Counted from the first letter of the stretch, positions 1-8,104 are shown. The stretch: 23,927 bases of DNA from Clostridiales bacterium (GCA_019420045.1 JAHZHY010000009.1:10837-34763); one strand, 5' to 3'. The notes: generated from the sequence alone by a model not told the origin. A program made the numbers and translations.

Positions 1-129
1 CCTGCTTTGAAGTATGCCTGCAATCAACTGGGATACCAGGGAGGGGAGCCTTGTTCGCCCCTGCTGCCTTTGACCGAGGAGCAGCAAAAACAGGTGGATG
101 CCATCCTGGAAAAGGCGAAACTGGTATAA
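1..129 (+). CDS. C-terminal end of a DapA/NanA-family aldolase (partial)
   Basis: Only the last 42 codons are inside the window; frame 1 runs open from the first base to TAA at 127-129. The visible tail has LKYACNQLGY, then GGEPCSPLLPLTEEQ, then a final amphipathic helix. This is the usual C-terminus of the dihydrodipicolinate synthase / N-acetylneuraminate lyase superfamily (class I Schiff-base aldolases). The catalytic Tyr and Lys are upstream and cannot be seen, so the substrate is unknown. A separate complete DapA lies at 4509-5396 inside the lysine operon, so this copy is a paralogue and may act on another 2-keto acid. It ends just before a strong terminator. Confidence 0.75.
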   Translation, partial: PALKYACNQLGYQGGEPCSPLLPLTEEQQKQVDAILEKAKLV

Positions 130-143
130 AAACAGATTTTTAC

Positions 144-176
144 GATAAAGCCCCTTGACTGTCAAGGGGCTTTATC
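144..176 (+). terminator. Intrinsic terminator after the DapA-family gene
   Basis: A perfect inverted repeat has 16-base arms at 144-159 and 161-176 (GATAAAGCCCCTTGAC and its complement) with a one-base centre, followed by a short T-rich stretch. It starts 14 bases after the stop codon at 127-129. Its right half overlaps the likely promoter of the next gene. Confidence 0.8.
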
Positions 177-185
177 CTTTATACT
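155..185 (+). promoter_or_regulatory. Candidate promoter of the MerR-RDD gene with a 19-bp spacer
   Basis: TTGACT (155-160) and TATACT (180-185) are separated by 19 bases. This is longer than the usual 17 and is the spacing typical of promoters activated by MerR-family proteins, which untwist an over-long spacer. A small dyad (AAGG at 164-167, CCTT at 176-179) lies in the spacer. The -35 box is inside the terminator hairpin of the upstream gene. Autoregulation by the downstream MerR protein is inference. Confidence 0.5.
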
Positions 186-214
186 GGCCTCAAAAGGGGA
201 AGGAGGCGGGATAT

Positions 215-1846
215 ATGACCATCAAAGAAGTGGAAAAACTGTGCAATATGGAGCGGGCCACTGTTCGGTTTTACGAACAGCAAGGATTGATTTCACCTCA
301 GCGGCGGGAAAACGGCTACCGGGAATATTCCCAGGAGGATGTGCAGCAGCTGCTGCGGATCAAATTGCTTCGGGCGTTGGGAGTGTCCCTGGAGGAGATC
401 GGCCAGATCCAGGCGGGAGTGCGGTCTCTGCCTCAGGCGCTGAGAGAGAATGTATACCGCCTGGACAGCCGGGAACAGGCTCTGGTCCAGGCCAGGGAAG
501 TGTGCCGCAGCATTGAGGAAGCGGGGATTTCTTTTGCTGCCCTGGATGCGCCCCAGTATCTGGCTCAGCTGGAAGAGCCGGAGGAAACACTCAGAAAAGA
601 CAAGCCAGCTCCGGTGTTTTCTCCCGCACGAAGGTATCTGGCCCGGGGATTGGACACCGGGATCTGTGCACTGCCCTGGGAATTGCTGTTGATCTTGGTT
701 TTTAAAGTGGATGTTTTATCCCTGAAAGGAATACCCCTGTACCTCTTTTCCTGCTTGTCTGCTTTGACCCTGCTGTTTTTTGAACCATTGTGCCTTCATC
801 TGTGGGGGACGACGCCGGGAAAAGCTATTTTGGGGCTGCATGTCCAGGGGGAAGAAGGATATCTATCCTATGGACAGGCTTTGCGCCGCACATGGAAGGT
901 TCTGCTTCATGGCCAGGGGCTGAACCTGCCTTTGGTAAATCTGTGGTGTTCGTGGTGCAGTTTCCGACGGGCGAAGAACATGGAAAAACAGCCCTGGGAA
1001 GAGGAAACGGTCCTCTCCCTTCGGGAGGATAAGGAATGGGTGCGGGCGCTGGCCTTTGTGGCCTGCGGATTGATTATGGCTCTTATCAGTGTCACAGCCC
1101 AGCGCCAGGGGCTGCGGGTTCCCAACGGCCTGCCGCTCACAGTAGAAGATTTTGCGGAAAATTACAACGCCTTGGCCCAGCATCTGGATATGGACCACGG
1201 GCGGCAGCTGAATGCCCAGGGCCGGTGGGAGAATATCGCCATGGATTACTCTGTTGAGGGCAGCCGGGTGCCTCGCCCTGAGTTTACCTATACGGTGAAG
1301 AAAGGCGTGCTTACAGGAATCGCTTTTTCCATCCAGGACGAGGGGATCGGAGTGGCCGCTACCGGCCGGGAGATCATGCTGCTTTCCAGTCTGGCGGTGG
1401 AAGGGGCGCAGAGAAGAGCCGATCCGCTGGCTCTGTGGGTCCGCCCGGTGGCCAAAGAGATTCAAAGCAGCGCCACCGATTCCTTCCTTTTTGAAAAAGG
1501 GGATGTGCGCTTCCGTTGCCATGTGGTCACCGATGGTTCCAATGTGCCTTTGGGAGATGCAAATGGGATACTGCTGCAGCAGGGAGAAAGCTATCAGGCT
1601 GATTTTTCCATTGAGATTCAGCAGGATGCCCGCACAAGGCCTCGGTTGGTTCTGTGGCCCCTGAGTGCTTTGCTGCTGGGGTCTGGTCTGATCCTTGCGA
1701 TCTTTCCCCAGAAAGTATGGGTGCTGTGGGATCTGCTGCATCTTTGCCCGGCCGCCTATGAAGCAAGACGGGGTTCTTCTTTGCGCAAAGTGGGCCTTGT
1801 GCTCTGCATTTTTGGAATGTTGCTGTTGCTCTGGATCGGATTATAG
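215..1846 (+). CDS. MerR-family regulator fused to an RDD membrane domain
   Basis: This is a 543-residue protein. Residues 1-70 form a MerR DNA-binding domain: MTIKEVEKLCNMERATVRFYEQQGL is the winged helix-turn-helix, followed by RRENGYREYS and a helix with ALGVSLEEI. A linker helix to about 135 leads to an RDD-like membrane region (138-250; ARRYLARGLDTGI, then TTPGKAILGLHV, a hallmark of RDD proteins). There is another membrane helix near 276-296, a probably extracytoplasmic segment of about 180 residues, and two more helices near 478-497 and 524-543. The start at 215 is chosen because AAGGAGG (200-206) sits 8 bases upstream; a longer TTG-start reading would begin inside the terminator hairpin. 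Soluble MerR proteins act as dimers that twist promoter DNA. Here a membrane-tethered sensor is likely, but its ligand and targets are unknown. The gene ends at a bidirectional terminator. Confidence 0.85.
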   Translation: MTIKEVEKLCNMERATVRFYEQQGLISPQRRENGYREYSQEDVQQLLRIKLLRALGVSLEEIGQIQAGVRSLPQALRENVYRLDSREQALVQAREVCRSIEEAGISFAALDAPQYLAQLEEPEETLRKDKPAPVFSPARRYLARGLDTGICALPWELLLILVFKVDVLSLKGIPLYLFSCLSALTLLFFEPLCLHLWGTTPGKAILGLHVQGEEGYLSYGQALRRTWKVLLHGQGLNLPLVNLWCSWCSFRRAKNMEKQPWEEETVLSLREDKEWVRALAFVACGLIMALISVTAQRQGLRVPNGLPLTVEDFAENYNALAQHLDMDHGRQLNAQGRWENIAMDYSVEGSRVPRPEFTYTVKKGVLTGIAFSIQDEGIGVAATGREIMLLSSLAVEGAQRRADPLALWVRPVAKEIQSSATDSFLFEKGDVRFRCHVVTDGSNVPLGDANGILLQQGESYQADFSIEIQQDARTRPRLVLWPLSALLLGSGLILAIFPQKVWVLWDLLHLCPAAYEARRGSSLRKVGLVLCIFGMLLLLWIGL

Positions 1847-1850
1847 TATC

Positions 1851-1879
1851 AAAAAAGCGCCGCTGTGCGGCGCTTTTTT
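1851..1879. terminator. Bidirectional intrinsic terminator
   Basis: Perfect 13-base arms (AAAAAAGCGCCGC at 1851-1863, complement at 1867-1879) enclose a 3-base loop. A-tract and T-tract flank the stem, so it works for both the + strand MerR-RDD gene and the converging - strand transporter gene. It touches neither coding region. Confidence 0.9.
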
Positions 1880-1880
1880 A

Positions 1881-2774
1881 TTATTCCTGACCCAGGATGA
1901 TAATACCCACCGCCGCAATGGCGATGACCAGGTACTGAGCTTTGGACAGTTTTTCTTTCAGCAGCAACCGGCTCCACAGAAGGGAGGCGATGCAGTAGGA
2001 GGAGATCATGGGAGCGGCCACAATGGCGTTGGCGCCGATGGCGAATACATAGGCAAACTGGCCTGCGGTTTCGCACAGAGCGGCCACCATTTTGGGCTTT
2101 TCCTTGGAGATGGTGATCTTTTGCTTTTTGATGATCACCACATAGATGAAGGCGCACACAGCCATGAACAGGAAGGTCAGCTCATAGGCGATGTTGGCCT
2201 GGGTTTCTGCAATGGCCCGGTCCAGCAGCAGAGCATCGGCAAAGGTGCCCAGGCCGTCGATCAGGCAATAGAGCAGGGGAAAGACGATGGCCAGCACGCT
2301 GCGGGTGTATTTTTTGTCTGCCGACAGACCGCTTTGCAGGCGGATGGTGTCGTCTTTTTTCTTTTCAATGACAGACAGGGCGAAAACGCCGATGCACACC
2401 AGAGCCACGCCGAAGAACTGCATGGCGCCCATGGTGTCGCCCAGGATAAAGAAGCACAAAAGGGCGGCCACCGCGCCGGAAGAGTTGCACACCGGAGAGG
2501 AAATGGACAGCTCGATATACCGCAGACCCGCATAACCCAGGATCATGGCCAGGATATAGAGGAAGGAAGCGGGGAGGTAGGTGATGATGTCCACAAAAGA
2601 GAAGGGGGTGCCGGTGGCGATCAGGTAAATGGCGTGGATACCCATGACAGTACCCACGGCCATGATCATTTTCCAGTGGCTATAAATATCGTCGGATTTG
2701 GAACCCATTTTGGAGAAAAGATCAGAGCCGCTCCAGAACAAAATGGCGATGAGCGCCAGAATAAACCAATTCAT
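1881..2774 (-). CDS. DMT-superfamily (EamA-type) transporter
   Basis: This 297-residue, very hydrophobic protein has about ten predicted membrane helices in two halves joined near the charged loop EKKKDDTIRLQSG. That matches the duplicated five-helix EamA architecture of the drug/metabolite transporter superfamily. It begins MNWFILALIAILFWSGSDLFSKMG, with the usual small-residue first helix, and ends with a helix of the type AIAAVGIIILGQE. It would act as a plasma-membrane secondary exporter or importer; the substrate cannot be read from sequence. The start ATG (2772-2774) has AAAAGGA about 11 bases upstream on the minus strand. The gene stands alone between two terminators with its own possible promoter near 2942-2970, leaving a leader of about 160 bases. 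Confidence 0.85.
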   Translation of the reverse strand: MNWFILALIAILFWSGSDLFSKMGSKSDDIYSHWKMIMAVGTVMGIHAIYLIATGTPFSFVDIITYLPASFLYILAMILGYAGLRYIELSISSPVCNSSGAVAALLCFFILGDTMGAMQFFGVALVCIGVFALSVIEKKKDDTIRLQSGLSADKKYTRSVLAIVFPLLYCLIDGLGTFADALLLDRAIAETQANIAYELTFLFMAVCAFIYVVIIKKQKITISKEKPKMVAALCETAGQFAYVFAIGANAIVAAPMISSYCIASLLWSRLLLKEKLSKAQYLVIAIAAVGIIILGQE

Positions 2775-2941
2775 GTATCAAACATCCTTTTCTTATTTTT
2801 CATCTGTTAAAAATGGAGAAAAGGACAGCCCGGGGGCGGTCTGCGGGGAAACCGGGTATTGTGCCAACATTGGATCCGCTTGCAAGGGTGATGCTTCACA
2901 GAGCGCCCCTCCTTTCTGAAAATAAAATGGCGAACCGGTTC

Positions 2942-2970
2942 ATTTTACTATAAATTGGTGCCCTGCACAA
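2942..2970 (-). promoter_or_regulatory. Possible promoter for the DMT transporter gene
   Basis: Reading the minus strand, TTGTGC (2965-2970) and TAAAAT (2942-2947) are separated by 17 bases. The predicted transcript begins near 2935 and has a leader of about 160 nt before the transporter ATG. The leader contains a strong AAAGGAGGGG motif near 2904-2914 that precedes only a short reading frame. Confidence 0.4.
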
Positions 2971-2981
2971 GAGAAAGGGAC

Positions 2982-3022
2982 AAAAAAATCGCGTCTGCAA
3001 ACTCTGCAGACGCGATTTTTTT
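2982..3022 (-). terminator. Intrinsic terminator of the lysC-dapABH operon
   Basis: There are 18-base perfect arms (2982-2999 and 3005-3022) around a 5-base loop. On the minus strand the stem ends in seven U's. It begins 13 bases after the dapH stop codon and closes the operon. The symmetrical A/T tracts mean it could also act on the + strand. Confidence 0.9.
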
Positions 3023-3034
3023 ACAATAATGCTC

Positions 3035-3730
3035 TTACAGGCTGCGCAGAGCGTCCACCAAAGCGGTTTTGGACTGGGTGCGCTCGTCCTTTTGCTTGAT
3101 GATCTTGGCGGGGATGCCGGCCACCACAGCACCGGCAGGCACATCGCTGATGACCACGGCACCGGCGGCCACCACGGCTCCTTTGCCAACCCGGCAGCCT
3201 TCCAGCACCACAGCGTTGGCACCGATGACCACATCGTCCTCAATGACAACCGGCTGGGCACTGGCAGGCTCCACCACGCCGGCCAGCACGGTGCCTGCAC
3301 CGATGTGGCAGTTTTTGCCCACAGTGGCCCGGCCGCCCAGCACGCAGCCCATGTCGATCATGGTGCCTTCGCCGATCACGGCGCCGATGTTGATGACGGC
3401 ACCCATCATAATGACAGCGTTGTCGCCGATCTCCACACATTCCCGGATGGTGACACCCGGCTCGATGCGGGCATTGATGTTTTTCAGATCCAGCAGGGGA
3501 ATGGCACTGTTGCGCCGGTCATTTTCCACTTCGTATTGGATGATGCTGTCCTTGTAGCTCTCCAGCACCGGGGCGATGTCCGCCCATTCTCCAAAGACCA
3601 CCTGGAAGGGGCCGCCGAAAACCTTGCAGCTTTCGGGGAATGAAATGGGCTCTTTCACCTGAAGATAGACCTTCACCGGAGTCTTTTTCTTGGCTGTGTG
3701 GATACGGTCGATGATTTCCTGGGTGTTCAT
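3035..3730 (-). CDS. dapH: Tetrahydrodipicolinate N-acetyltransferase
   Basis: This 231-residue protein is of normal length for DapH. It transfers acetyl from acetyl-CoA to the amino group of the ring-opened tetrahydrodipicolinate, the committed step of the acetylase branch of diaminopimelate/lysine synthesis. The N-terminal domain (to about 85) is followed by a left-handed beta-helix of hexapeptide repeats (about 90-200), visible as repeated [IV]GxxxxI units such as [33 protein letters not shown] and [10 protein letters not shown]. It finishes with [15 protein letters not shown] and a basic helix, the typical trimeric acyltransferase end. GAGGAGG lies directly upstream of the ATG. The gene is last in the operon, 11 bases after dapB, and adjoins the terminator at 2982-3022. 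The succinylase enzyme DapD is excluded by size and by similarity to the DapH family. Confidence 0.93.
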   Translation of the reverse strand: MNTQEIIDRIHTAKKKTPVKVYLQVKEPISFPESCKVFGGPFQVVFGEWADIAPVLESYKDSIIQYEVENDRRNSAIPLLDLKNINARIEPGVTIRECVEIGDNAVIMMGAVINIGAVIGEGTMIDMGCVLGGRATVGKNCHIGAGTVLAGVVEPASAQPVVIEDDVVIGANAVVLEGCRVGKGAVVAAGAVVISDVPAGAVVAGIPAKIIKQKDERTQSKTALVDALRSL

Positions 3731-3741
3731 AGCGTTCCTCC

Positions 3742-4488
3742 TCAGTGAGCGTTGTGGGGGAACAGGGCGTCCCCCATGGAATAAAAGCCCTTGGGGGCCG
3801 ACAGTGCAAACTCGGCGGCCTTGATGGCTCCGGCCACAAAGACCTGTTTAGAAAGGGCGGTGTGTTTGATTTCGATCAGTTCATCGTCTCCGGCAAAGAG
3901 TACGGTGTGTTCTCCCACAATAGTGCCGCCCCGGATGGCATGAATGCCGATCTCTCCCTTTTGCCGGGGACAGACACCATCCCGGCCGTGAACCTCCGGA
4001 AAGTCGCCGCTTTCCTCGATGGCCCGGGCCAGCATTTTGGCGGTGCCGCTGGGGGCGTCGATCTTCTTGTTGTGGTGTTTTTCGATGATCTCGATGTCAA
4101 ACCGGTCTTTCAGAATGGGGGTAATGGTGCGCAGAATTTCCTCTAGGATGTTGATGCCCAGGGAGGTATTCTGGGTGCGCACCACCGGTACATAGGCAGA
4201 AAGCTCCCGGCACATGGCCTCCTGAGCCGGAGAAAAGCCGGTGGTGGACAATACGCAGGCCACTTCCTGCTCCCGGCAGTAAGAAAGGATCATCTCCAGA
4301 TTGGCCGGGTGGGAAAAGTCAATGACCACATGGGGTTTTTCCGGCAATAGGGAAAGGGAGGACAGGCATTCCTCATTCAGCGGGTCGATGACGCCGCACA
4401 GTTCCCAGCCCTCATGGGCCTGGATAGCCGCGGCAATGCGCTTGCCCATGGCTCCATAGCCCACCAGAGCGATTTTCTTCTGTTCCAT
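3742..4488 (-). CDS. dapB: 4-hydroxy-tetrahydrodipicolinate reductase
   Basis: The protein has 248 residues. It reduces the DapA product with NAD(P)H to tetrahydrodipicolinate in the cytoplasm. The N-terminal Rossmann fold shows GYGAMG at 10-15 and an acidic residue after the second strand (VIDP at 33-36). VVIDFSHP (54-61) and STTGF (81-85) match the cofactor and substrate loops. The family signature [15 protein letters not shown] at 136-150 carries the catalytic His pair and Lys and the substrate-binding SGT. The start has AAGGAAG about 9 bases upstream. It lies 20 bases after dapA and 11 before dapH, consistent with one transcript. Confidence 0.95.
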   Translation of the reverse strand: MEQKKIALVGYGAMGKRIAAAIQAHEGWELCGVIDPLNEECLSSLSLLPEKPHVVIDFSHPANLEMILSYCREQEVACVLSTTGFSPAQEAMCRELSAYVPVVRTQNTSLGINILEEILRTITPILKDRFDIEIIEKHHNKKIDAPSGTAKMLARAIEESGDFPEVHGRDGVCPRQKGEIGIHAIRGGTIVGEHTVLFAGDDELIEIKHTALSKQVFVAGAIKAAEFALSAPKGFYSMGDALFPHNAH

Positions 4489-4508
4489 CTTTTTTGACTT
4501 CCTTTTTG

Positions 4509-5396
4509 TTATTTCAGAATGGTCAGGGCTTTTTCCAGCCGCTGACGGGTGCTTTCACTTACAGGGCCCAGGGGCAGACGGCAGGGGCCCACCTTCATGC
4601 CCAGAAGGTTCATGGCCTCTTTCAGGGGAGCAGGGCTGGTCTCGGCAAAGAGGGCGTGGATCAGCTCCAGATATTTCAGCTGCACATCCCGGGCGTGGGC
4701 GATGTCTCCCGACTGATAGGAGGACACCAGCTCATGGGTCTGGTCGGGGGCGATGTTGGCCAGCACCGAAATGACGCCGCTGCCGCCCAGGGCCAGAAGG
4801 GGCAGCACTTCATCGTCGTTGCCCGAGAGCATGCAGAAGTTCTGGTTGAGCAGACGGGCGGCGGCGGTGACATAGGCGATGTCGCCGCTGGCTTCCTTGA
4901 TGCCCACGATGTTTTTGTGGTGGGATAGTTCCTCCAGCACATCCAGAGGAATGGAGCATCCGGTGCGGGAGGGCACATTGTAAAGCAGGATGGGGATGTT
5001 GACCCCGTCGGCAATGGTGCGGAAATGGGCCAGCATACCGCTTTTGTTGGCTTTGTTATAGTAGGGGGTGACCACCAGCAGGCCATCGGCCCCCATGGCC
5101 TCATAACGGCGGGCCAGGGCGGCGGCATGGAGGGTGTCGTTGGAACCGGCGCCCACGATCACCGGAATGCGTCCGGCCACTTTGCCGATGACGGTCTGGG
5201 CAATCTTGTCTTTCTCCTCCTGGGAGAGGGTGGGGGTTTCGGCTGTGGTTCCCAGTGCCACAATGCCGTCGGTGTGGTGCTCCAGCTGAAACTCCACCAG
5301 GGCTTCCAGCTGCTTGTAATCTACCTGACCGTCAGGGCCGAAGGGGGTGGCCAGAGCCACCAGCGAGCCGCTGAAGGTGCGCAGGGTTTGAGACAT
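4509..5396 (-). CDS. dapA: 4-hydroxy-tetrahydrodipicolinate synthase
   Basis: This 295-residue class I aldolase condenses pyruvate with aspartate-semialdehyde in the first dedicated step to DAP and lysine. Residues align with the E. coli enzyme at a constant offset of six: GTTAE with T50 and T51, catalytic Y139 in LLYNVPSRTG, R144 for the substrate carboxylate, and Schiff-base K167 in GIKEASGD. The start ATG has GAAAGGAG upstream. The gene is separated from lysC by 88 bases and from dapB by 20. A second family member ends at base 129, but operon position makes this one the lysine-pathway enzyme. Confidence 0.95.
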   Translation of the reverse strand: MSQTLRTFSGSLVALATPFGPDGQVDYKQLEALVEFQLEHHTDGIVALGTTAETPTLSQEEKDKIAQTVIGKVAGRIPVIVGAGSNDTLHAAALARRYEAMGADGLLVVTPYYNKANKSGMLAHFRTIADGVNIPILLYNVPSRTGCSIPLDVLEELSHHKNIVGIKEASGDIAYVTAAARLLNQNFCMLSGNDDEVLPLLALGGSGVISVLANIAPDQTHELVSSYQSGDIAHARDVQLKYLELIHALFAETSPAPLKEAMNLLGMKVGPCRLPLGPVSESTRQRLEKALTILK

Positions 5397-5484
5397 ATGA
5401 TCGGTCTCCTTTCATCGATCCGATGGAGATAAGGTTTCTGCTTTCAATATAGCTGCCAAAAGGGAAAATGCTCCCCTTTATTGC

Positions 5485-6684
5485 TTACAGGTCAAATTCC
5501 TGGGCCAGGGCGGTCACCGCTTGCTCCTTGTTCTCCTTGTCAATGGTGAAGGAGATGGAGATTTCCGAGGTGGTGATCTGGTAATAGGGGATGCCGCAGC
5601 GGGCCAGAGTGTCAAAAACACGGGTGGCTACGCCTGTGTGGGTAGCCATGCCCACGCCCACCAGGGACAGCTGGGTCAGATCCCGGCGGATGTCCAGAAC
5701 CAGGGCCTTTTCTTCCGGCTCGCGGCCCAGGGCTTCTTCCAGTTCGGCGGCCTGCTCGTCGCTGCAGCTGAAGGAGAAGGCCACCTTGCCGTCCAGAATG
5801 GTTTGGTTGATCATATCCAGGTTGATGTTGTTCCGGCCGATGAGGCGGAAGATGGAGGCCGCTGTGCCGGCGTTATAATCCATATGCCGGAAAGTGACAA
5901 TGGCACAGTGTTCCTTGATACTGATGCCGGTCACCGGCATCTCTTCGAAAAATACCTGCTGGCTCATAACGGTGGTTCCTTTCTTTCCTTCTTCCAGCGT
6001 GCGGCCCAGGTAGAGCTCCACGCCGTATTTTTTGGCCAGTTCCACGCTGCGGGTCTCCAGTACGCCGGCGCCCAGAGCGGCCATTTCCATCATCTCTTCA
6101 TAGGAAATGCGGCTGAGGGGCTTGGCGTTGGGATAGATGCGGGGGTCCACCCGGTAGACGGCGTCCACATCGGTGTAGATCTCGCAGGGACAGTCCAGTT
6201 TGGCGGCGATGGCAACAGCGGTGGTATCGCTGCCGCCACGGCCCAGGGTGGTGATGTGGCCGTCCTCGGTGATGCCCTGGAAACCGGCCACCACCACGAT
6301 TTTGCCTTCGTCCAGATATTGCTCCACCCGCTGGGTGTTGATTTCCTTGATAAATGCCTTGGAATGGACGGCATTTGTGATAAAGCCCGATTGGAAACCG
6401 GTCATGGAGATGGCGTCCACCCCCAGAGCCTGGAGGGCCATGGCCATCAGGCTCACCGTCTGGATCTCTCCGGTGGACAGCAGGGCGTCCATTTCCCGTT
6501 TGGAGGGGGAGGGATTGACCTGCCGGGCCAGGGCGATCAGGCCGTTTGTGGTCTTGCCCATGGCCGAGCACACCACCACCAGATCCTTGCCCTCTTTTTT
6601 CAGTTGGGCCAGGCGGTGGGCGATGGCCATGATCTTTTCAGGGGTGGCCACACTGCTGCCGCCGTATTTATGTACCAATCGCAT
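5485..6684 (-). CDS. lysC: Aspartate kinase
   Basis: This 399-residue monofunctional aspartokinase phosphorylates aspartate using ATP, the entry step to lysine, threonine, methionine and DAP. The kinase domain starts with KYGGSSV (6-12) and contains GFQGIT and GRGGSDTTAVA near 165-178 and TDVDAVYRVDPR. Two ACT domains occupy the last third (for example VTGISIKEHCAIVTF and LSLVGVGMATHTGVATRVFDTL, ending ITTSEISISFTID), implying allosteric feedback by an end-product amino acid. The start has GAGGAG 9-10 bases upstream. It is the first gene of the operon, reading from the promoter near 6738-6770. The short leader leaves no space for a lysine riboswitch, so protein-level feedback may be the main control. 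Confidence 0.95.
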   Translation of the reverse strand: MRLVHKYGGSSVATPEKIMAIAHRLAQLKKEGKDLVVVCSAMGKTTNGLIALARQVNPSPSKREMDALLSTGEIQTVSLMAMALQALGVDAISMTGFQSGFITNAVHSKAFIKEINTQRVEQYLDEGKIVVVAGFQGITEDGHITTLGRGGSDTTAVAIAAKLDCPCEIYTDVDAVYRVDPRIYPNAKPLSRISYEEMMEMAALGAGVLETRSVELAKKYGVELYLGRTLEEGKKGTTVMSQQVFFEEMPVTGISIKEHCAIVTFRHMDYNAGTAASIFRLIGRNNINLDMINQTILDGKVAFSFSCSDEQAAELEEALGREPEEKALVLDIRRDLTQLSLVGVGMATHTGVATRVFDTLARCGIPYYQITTSEISISFTIDKENKEQAVTALAQEFDL

Positions 6685-6737
6685 GAAGATCGTCTCCTCT
6701 CATGTCCTCCGGCAGGGGAGGAAGGGGTCTAAGGATA

Positions 6738-6770
6738 TCTTATCATACCCCCAAGGCCTTTGTAAAGAAA
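6738..6770 (-). promoter_or_regulatory. Promoter of the lysC-dapABH operon
   Basis: On the minus strand the sequence reads TTTCTTTACA, then TATGATAAGAT. Two registers fit: TTTACA (6761-6766) with ATAAGA (6738-6743) at 17 bases, or TTTCTT (6765-6770) with TATGAT (6742-6747) at 17 bases. Either starts transcription about 50 bases upstream of the lysC ATG. It is back-to-back with the + strand promoter at 6833-6860. Confidence 0.5.
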
Positions 6771-6832
6771 GGGAAAAGGGGAGAAAACTTCATGTTTTTT
6801 CGGAAAGTGTGAAGAAAAGACAGTTCCGGCTC

Positions 6833-6860
6833 TTGCGATTTAAGCGGGATAGGATATAAT
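6833..6860 (+). promoter_or_regulatory. Promoter of the M20 deacylase gene
   Basis: TTGCGA (6833-6838) and a perfect TATAAT (6855-6860) are 16 bases apart. The predicted transcript begins near 6867, about 50 bases before the chosen start codon. Confidence 0.7.
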
Positions 6861-6917
6861 TTACCTGGGGAGAAATTTCCCAATCGCCCTAGAAGGGGCA
6901 TCATGGAGGTTATACCT

Positions 6918-8030
6918 ATGGAAAACTATATTCAATATCGCCGGGATCTGCATCAGATCCCCGAAGTCGCCCGTCAGGAATTCAAAACCAGTGAATATGT
7001 AGGGGCTCACCTGGCCAAGCTCCACTGCCAGGTGGAGAAGGTCTGCGGCACCGGCTACACCGCCTTTTTTGACAATGGGGCAGAAGATACCATCGCCTTC
7101 CGGGGCGACATGGACGCCCTGTCCATCAAGGAGGAGACCGGTCTTGATTTCGCCAGCCAGAACGGCTGCATGCACGCCTGCGGCCATGACGCCCACATGG
7201 CCATGATGCTGGCCCTGTGCGACTATCTGGAGGAGAACCACAAGAAGTATAAGTTCAATGTGCTGGTGATCTTCCAGCCAGCCGAGGAGAGCATCGGCGG
7301 CGCCAAGGTGATCTGCGAAAGCGGCGCTTTGGACAAGCACCATGTGAGCAAGGTGTTCGGCCTGCATGTGTGGCCCAAGCTGGAGAAGAACGCCATCGGC
7401 AGCCGTCCCGGCCCCATGATGGCCAAGACCTCGGAAATGACCATCACCGTTCACGGCAAGAGCGCCCACTGTGCCCGGCCCGACCTGGGTATCGATGCCC
7501 TGACCGCCGCCTCGGAGATCATTTCCCGGCTGTATCAGGTGAAGAAAAACGAAATGGCTCCCGATGCCGAGTATCTGCTCCATGTGGGCAAGATGGACGC
7601 AGGAGATGCCCTGAACATCGTCTGTGAAAAGGCAGTCATCCTGGGCAGCGTGCGGGCCTTCTCCCTGGATGTGTTCAACTTCATGGTGCGCCGCATTCAC
7701 GAGATCGCCGCCGATGTGGACAAGGAATTCGGCACCAAGACCGAAGTCAATCTCACCGAGGGCTATCCGCCGGTGAACAACGATCCTGCTCTGTATGAGG
7801 ATTACAAAAAGGCCATGGAAAAAGCGGGCATCACTCTGCTGGAAGCGGAAAAGACCATGATTGCCGAGGACTTTTCCGAGTACGAAGCCCGGTATCCCGG
7901 CGTGTTCGGCTGGCTGGGCCTGGGTGATGTACCCTCCCTGCACAACAACAAATTTGACTTTGACGAGACTGTCATGGCCACCGGCATCAAAGCCTTTGTG
8001 GGCCTGCTGGATTATTTCAACGAAAAATAA
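6918..8030 (+). CDS. M20-family amidohydrolase, probable N-acetyldiaminopimelate deacetylase
   Basis: This is a 370-residue zinc-type peptidase M20D / amidohydrolase. Visible motifs are GDMDAL (63-68), MHACGHDAHM (85-94) with metal-binding Cys88 and His90, a PAEE motif with the catalytic/metal acidic pair, GLHVWP, and C-terminal SLHNNKFDFDE. An upstream ATG at 6903 is part of the Shine-Dalgarno (GGAGGT at 6905-6910, 7 bases from 6918), so 6918 is the better start. The family removes N-acyl groups from amino acids. The gene diverges from lysC-dapA-dapB-dapH, and the acetylase pathway needs a deacetylase of this family (as in the Bacillus dapH-dapL pair). N-acetyl-LL-DAP deacetylase (dapL) is therefore the most likely role. 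Other acyl-amino-acid hydrolases of the same family cannot be excluded. Confidence 0.82.
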   Translation: MENYIQYRRDLHQIPEVARQEFKTSEYVGAHLAKLHCQVEKVCGTGYTAFFDNGAEDTIAFRGDMDALSIKEETGLDFASQNGCMHACGHDAHMAMMLALCDYLEENHKKYKFNVLVIFQPAEESIGGAKVICESGALDKHHVSKVFGLHVWPKLEKNAIGSRPGPMMAKTSEMTITVHGKSAHCARPDLGIDALTAASEIISRLYQVKKNEMAPDAEYLLHVGKMDAGDALNIVCEKAVILGSVRAFSLDVFNFMVRRIHEIAADVDKEFGTKTEVNLTEGYPPVNNDPALYEDYKKAMEKAGITLLEAEKTMIAEDFSEYEARYPGVFGWLGLGDVPSLHNNKFDFDETVMATGIKAFVGLLDYFNEK

Positions 8031-8045
8031 GCACCGATATGCAGG

Positions 8046-8077
8046 GGGAAAGGCGGGAAAAACCGCCTTTCCCTTTT
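8046..8077 (+). terminator. Intrinsic terminator after the M20 gene
   Basis: Arms GGGAAAGGCGG (8046-8056) and its complement (8063-8073) are followed by TTTTCTGTTT. No separate promoter is seen before the next gene, so the downstream pair may depend on partial readthrough. Confidence 0.75.
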
Positions 8078-8104
8078 CTGTTTGCAAAAAAGGGAGGAGT
8101 TTTC

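Noticed and set aside
1695..2810. Open frame of 371 codons on the + strand, rich in His and Gly
   Set aside because: It lies opposite the DMT transporter and part of the MerR-RDD gene, crosses a strong terminator, and its composition is typical of an antisense reading.
6685..6760. Lysine riboswitch before lysC
   Set aside because: The apparent promoter is too close to the start codon for the L-box, and no L-box pattern was recognised in this short leader.
6903..6917. ATG at 6903 as the start of the M20 protein
   Set aside because: The GGAGGT in this segment is the ribosome site for the ATG at 6918; no ribosome site precedes 6903.
6861..8087. Open frame of 408 codons on the minus strand
   Set aside because: It lies opposite the M20 amidohydrolase, which has all its metal-binding motifs and a strong promoter and ribosome site.
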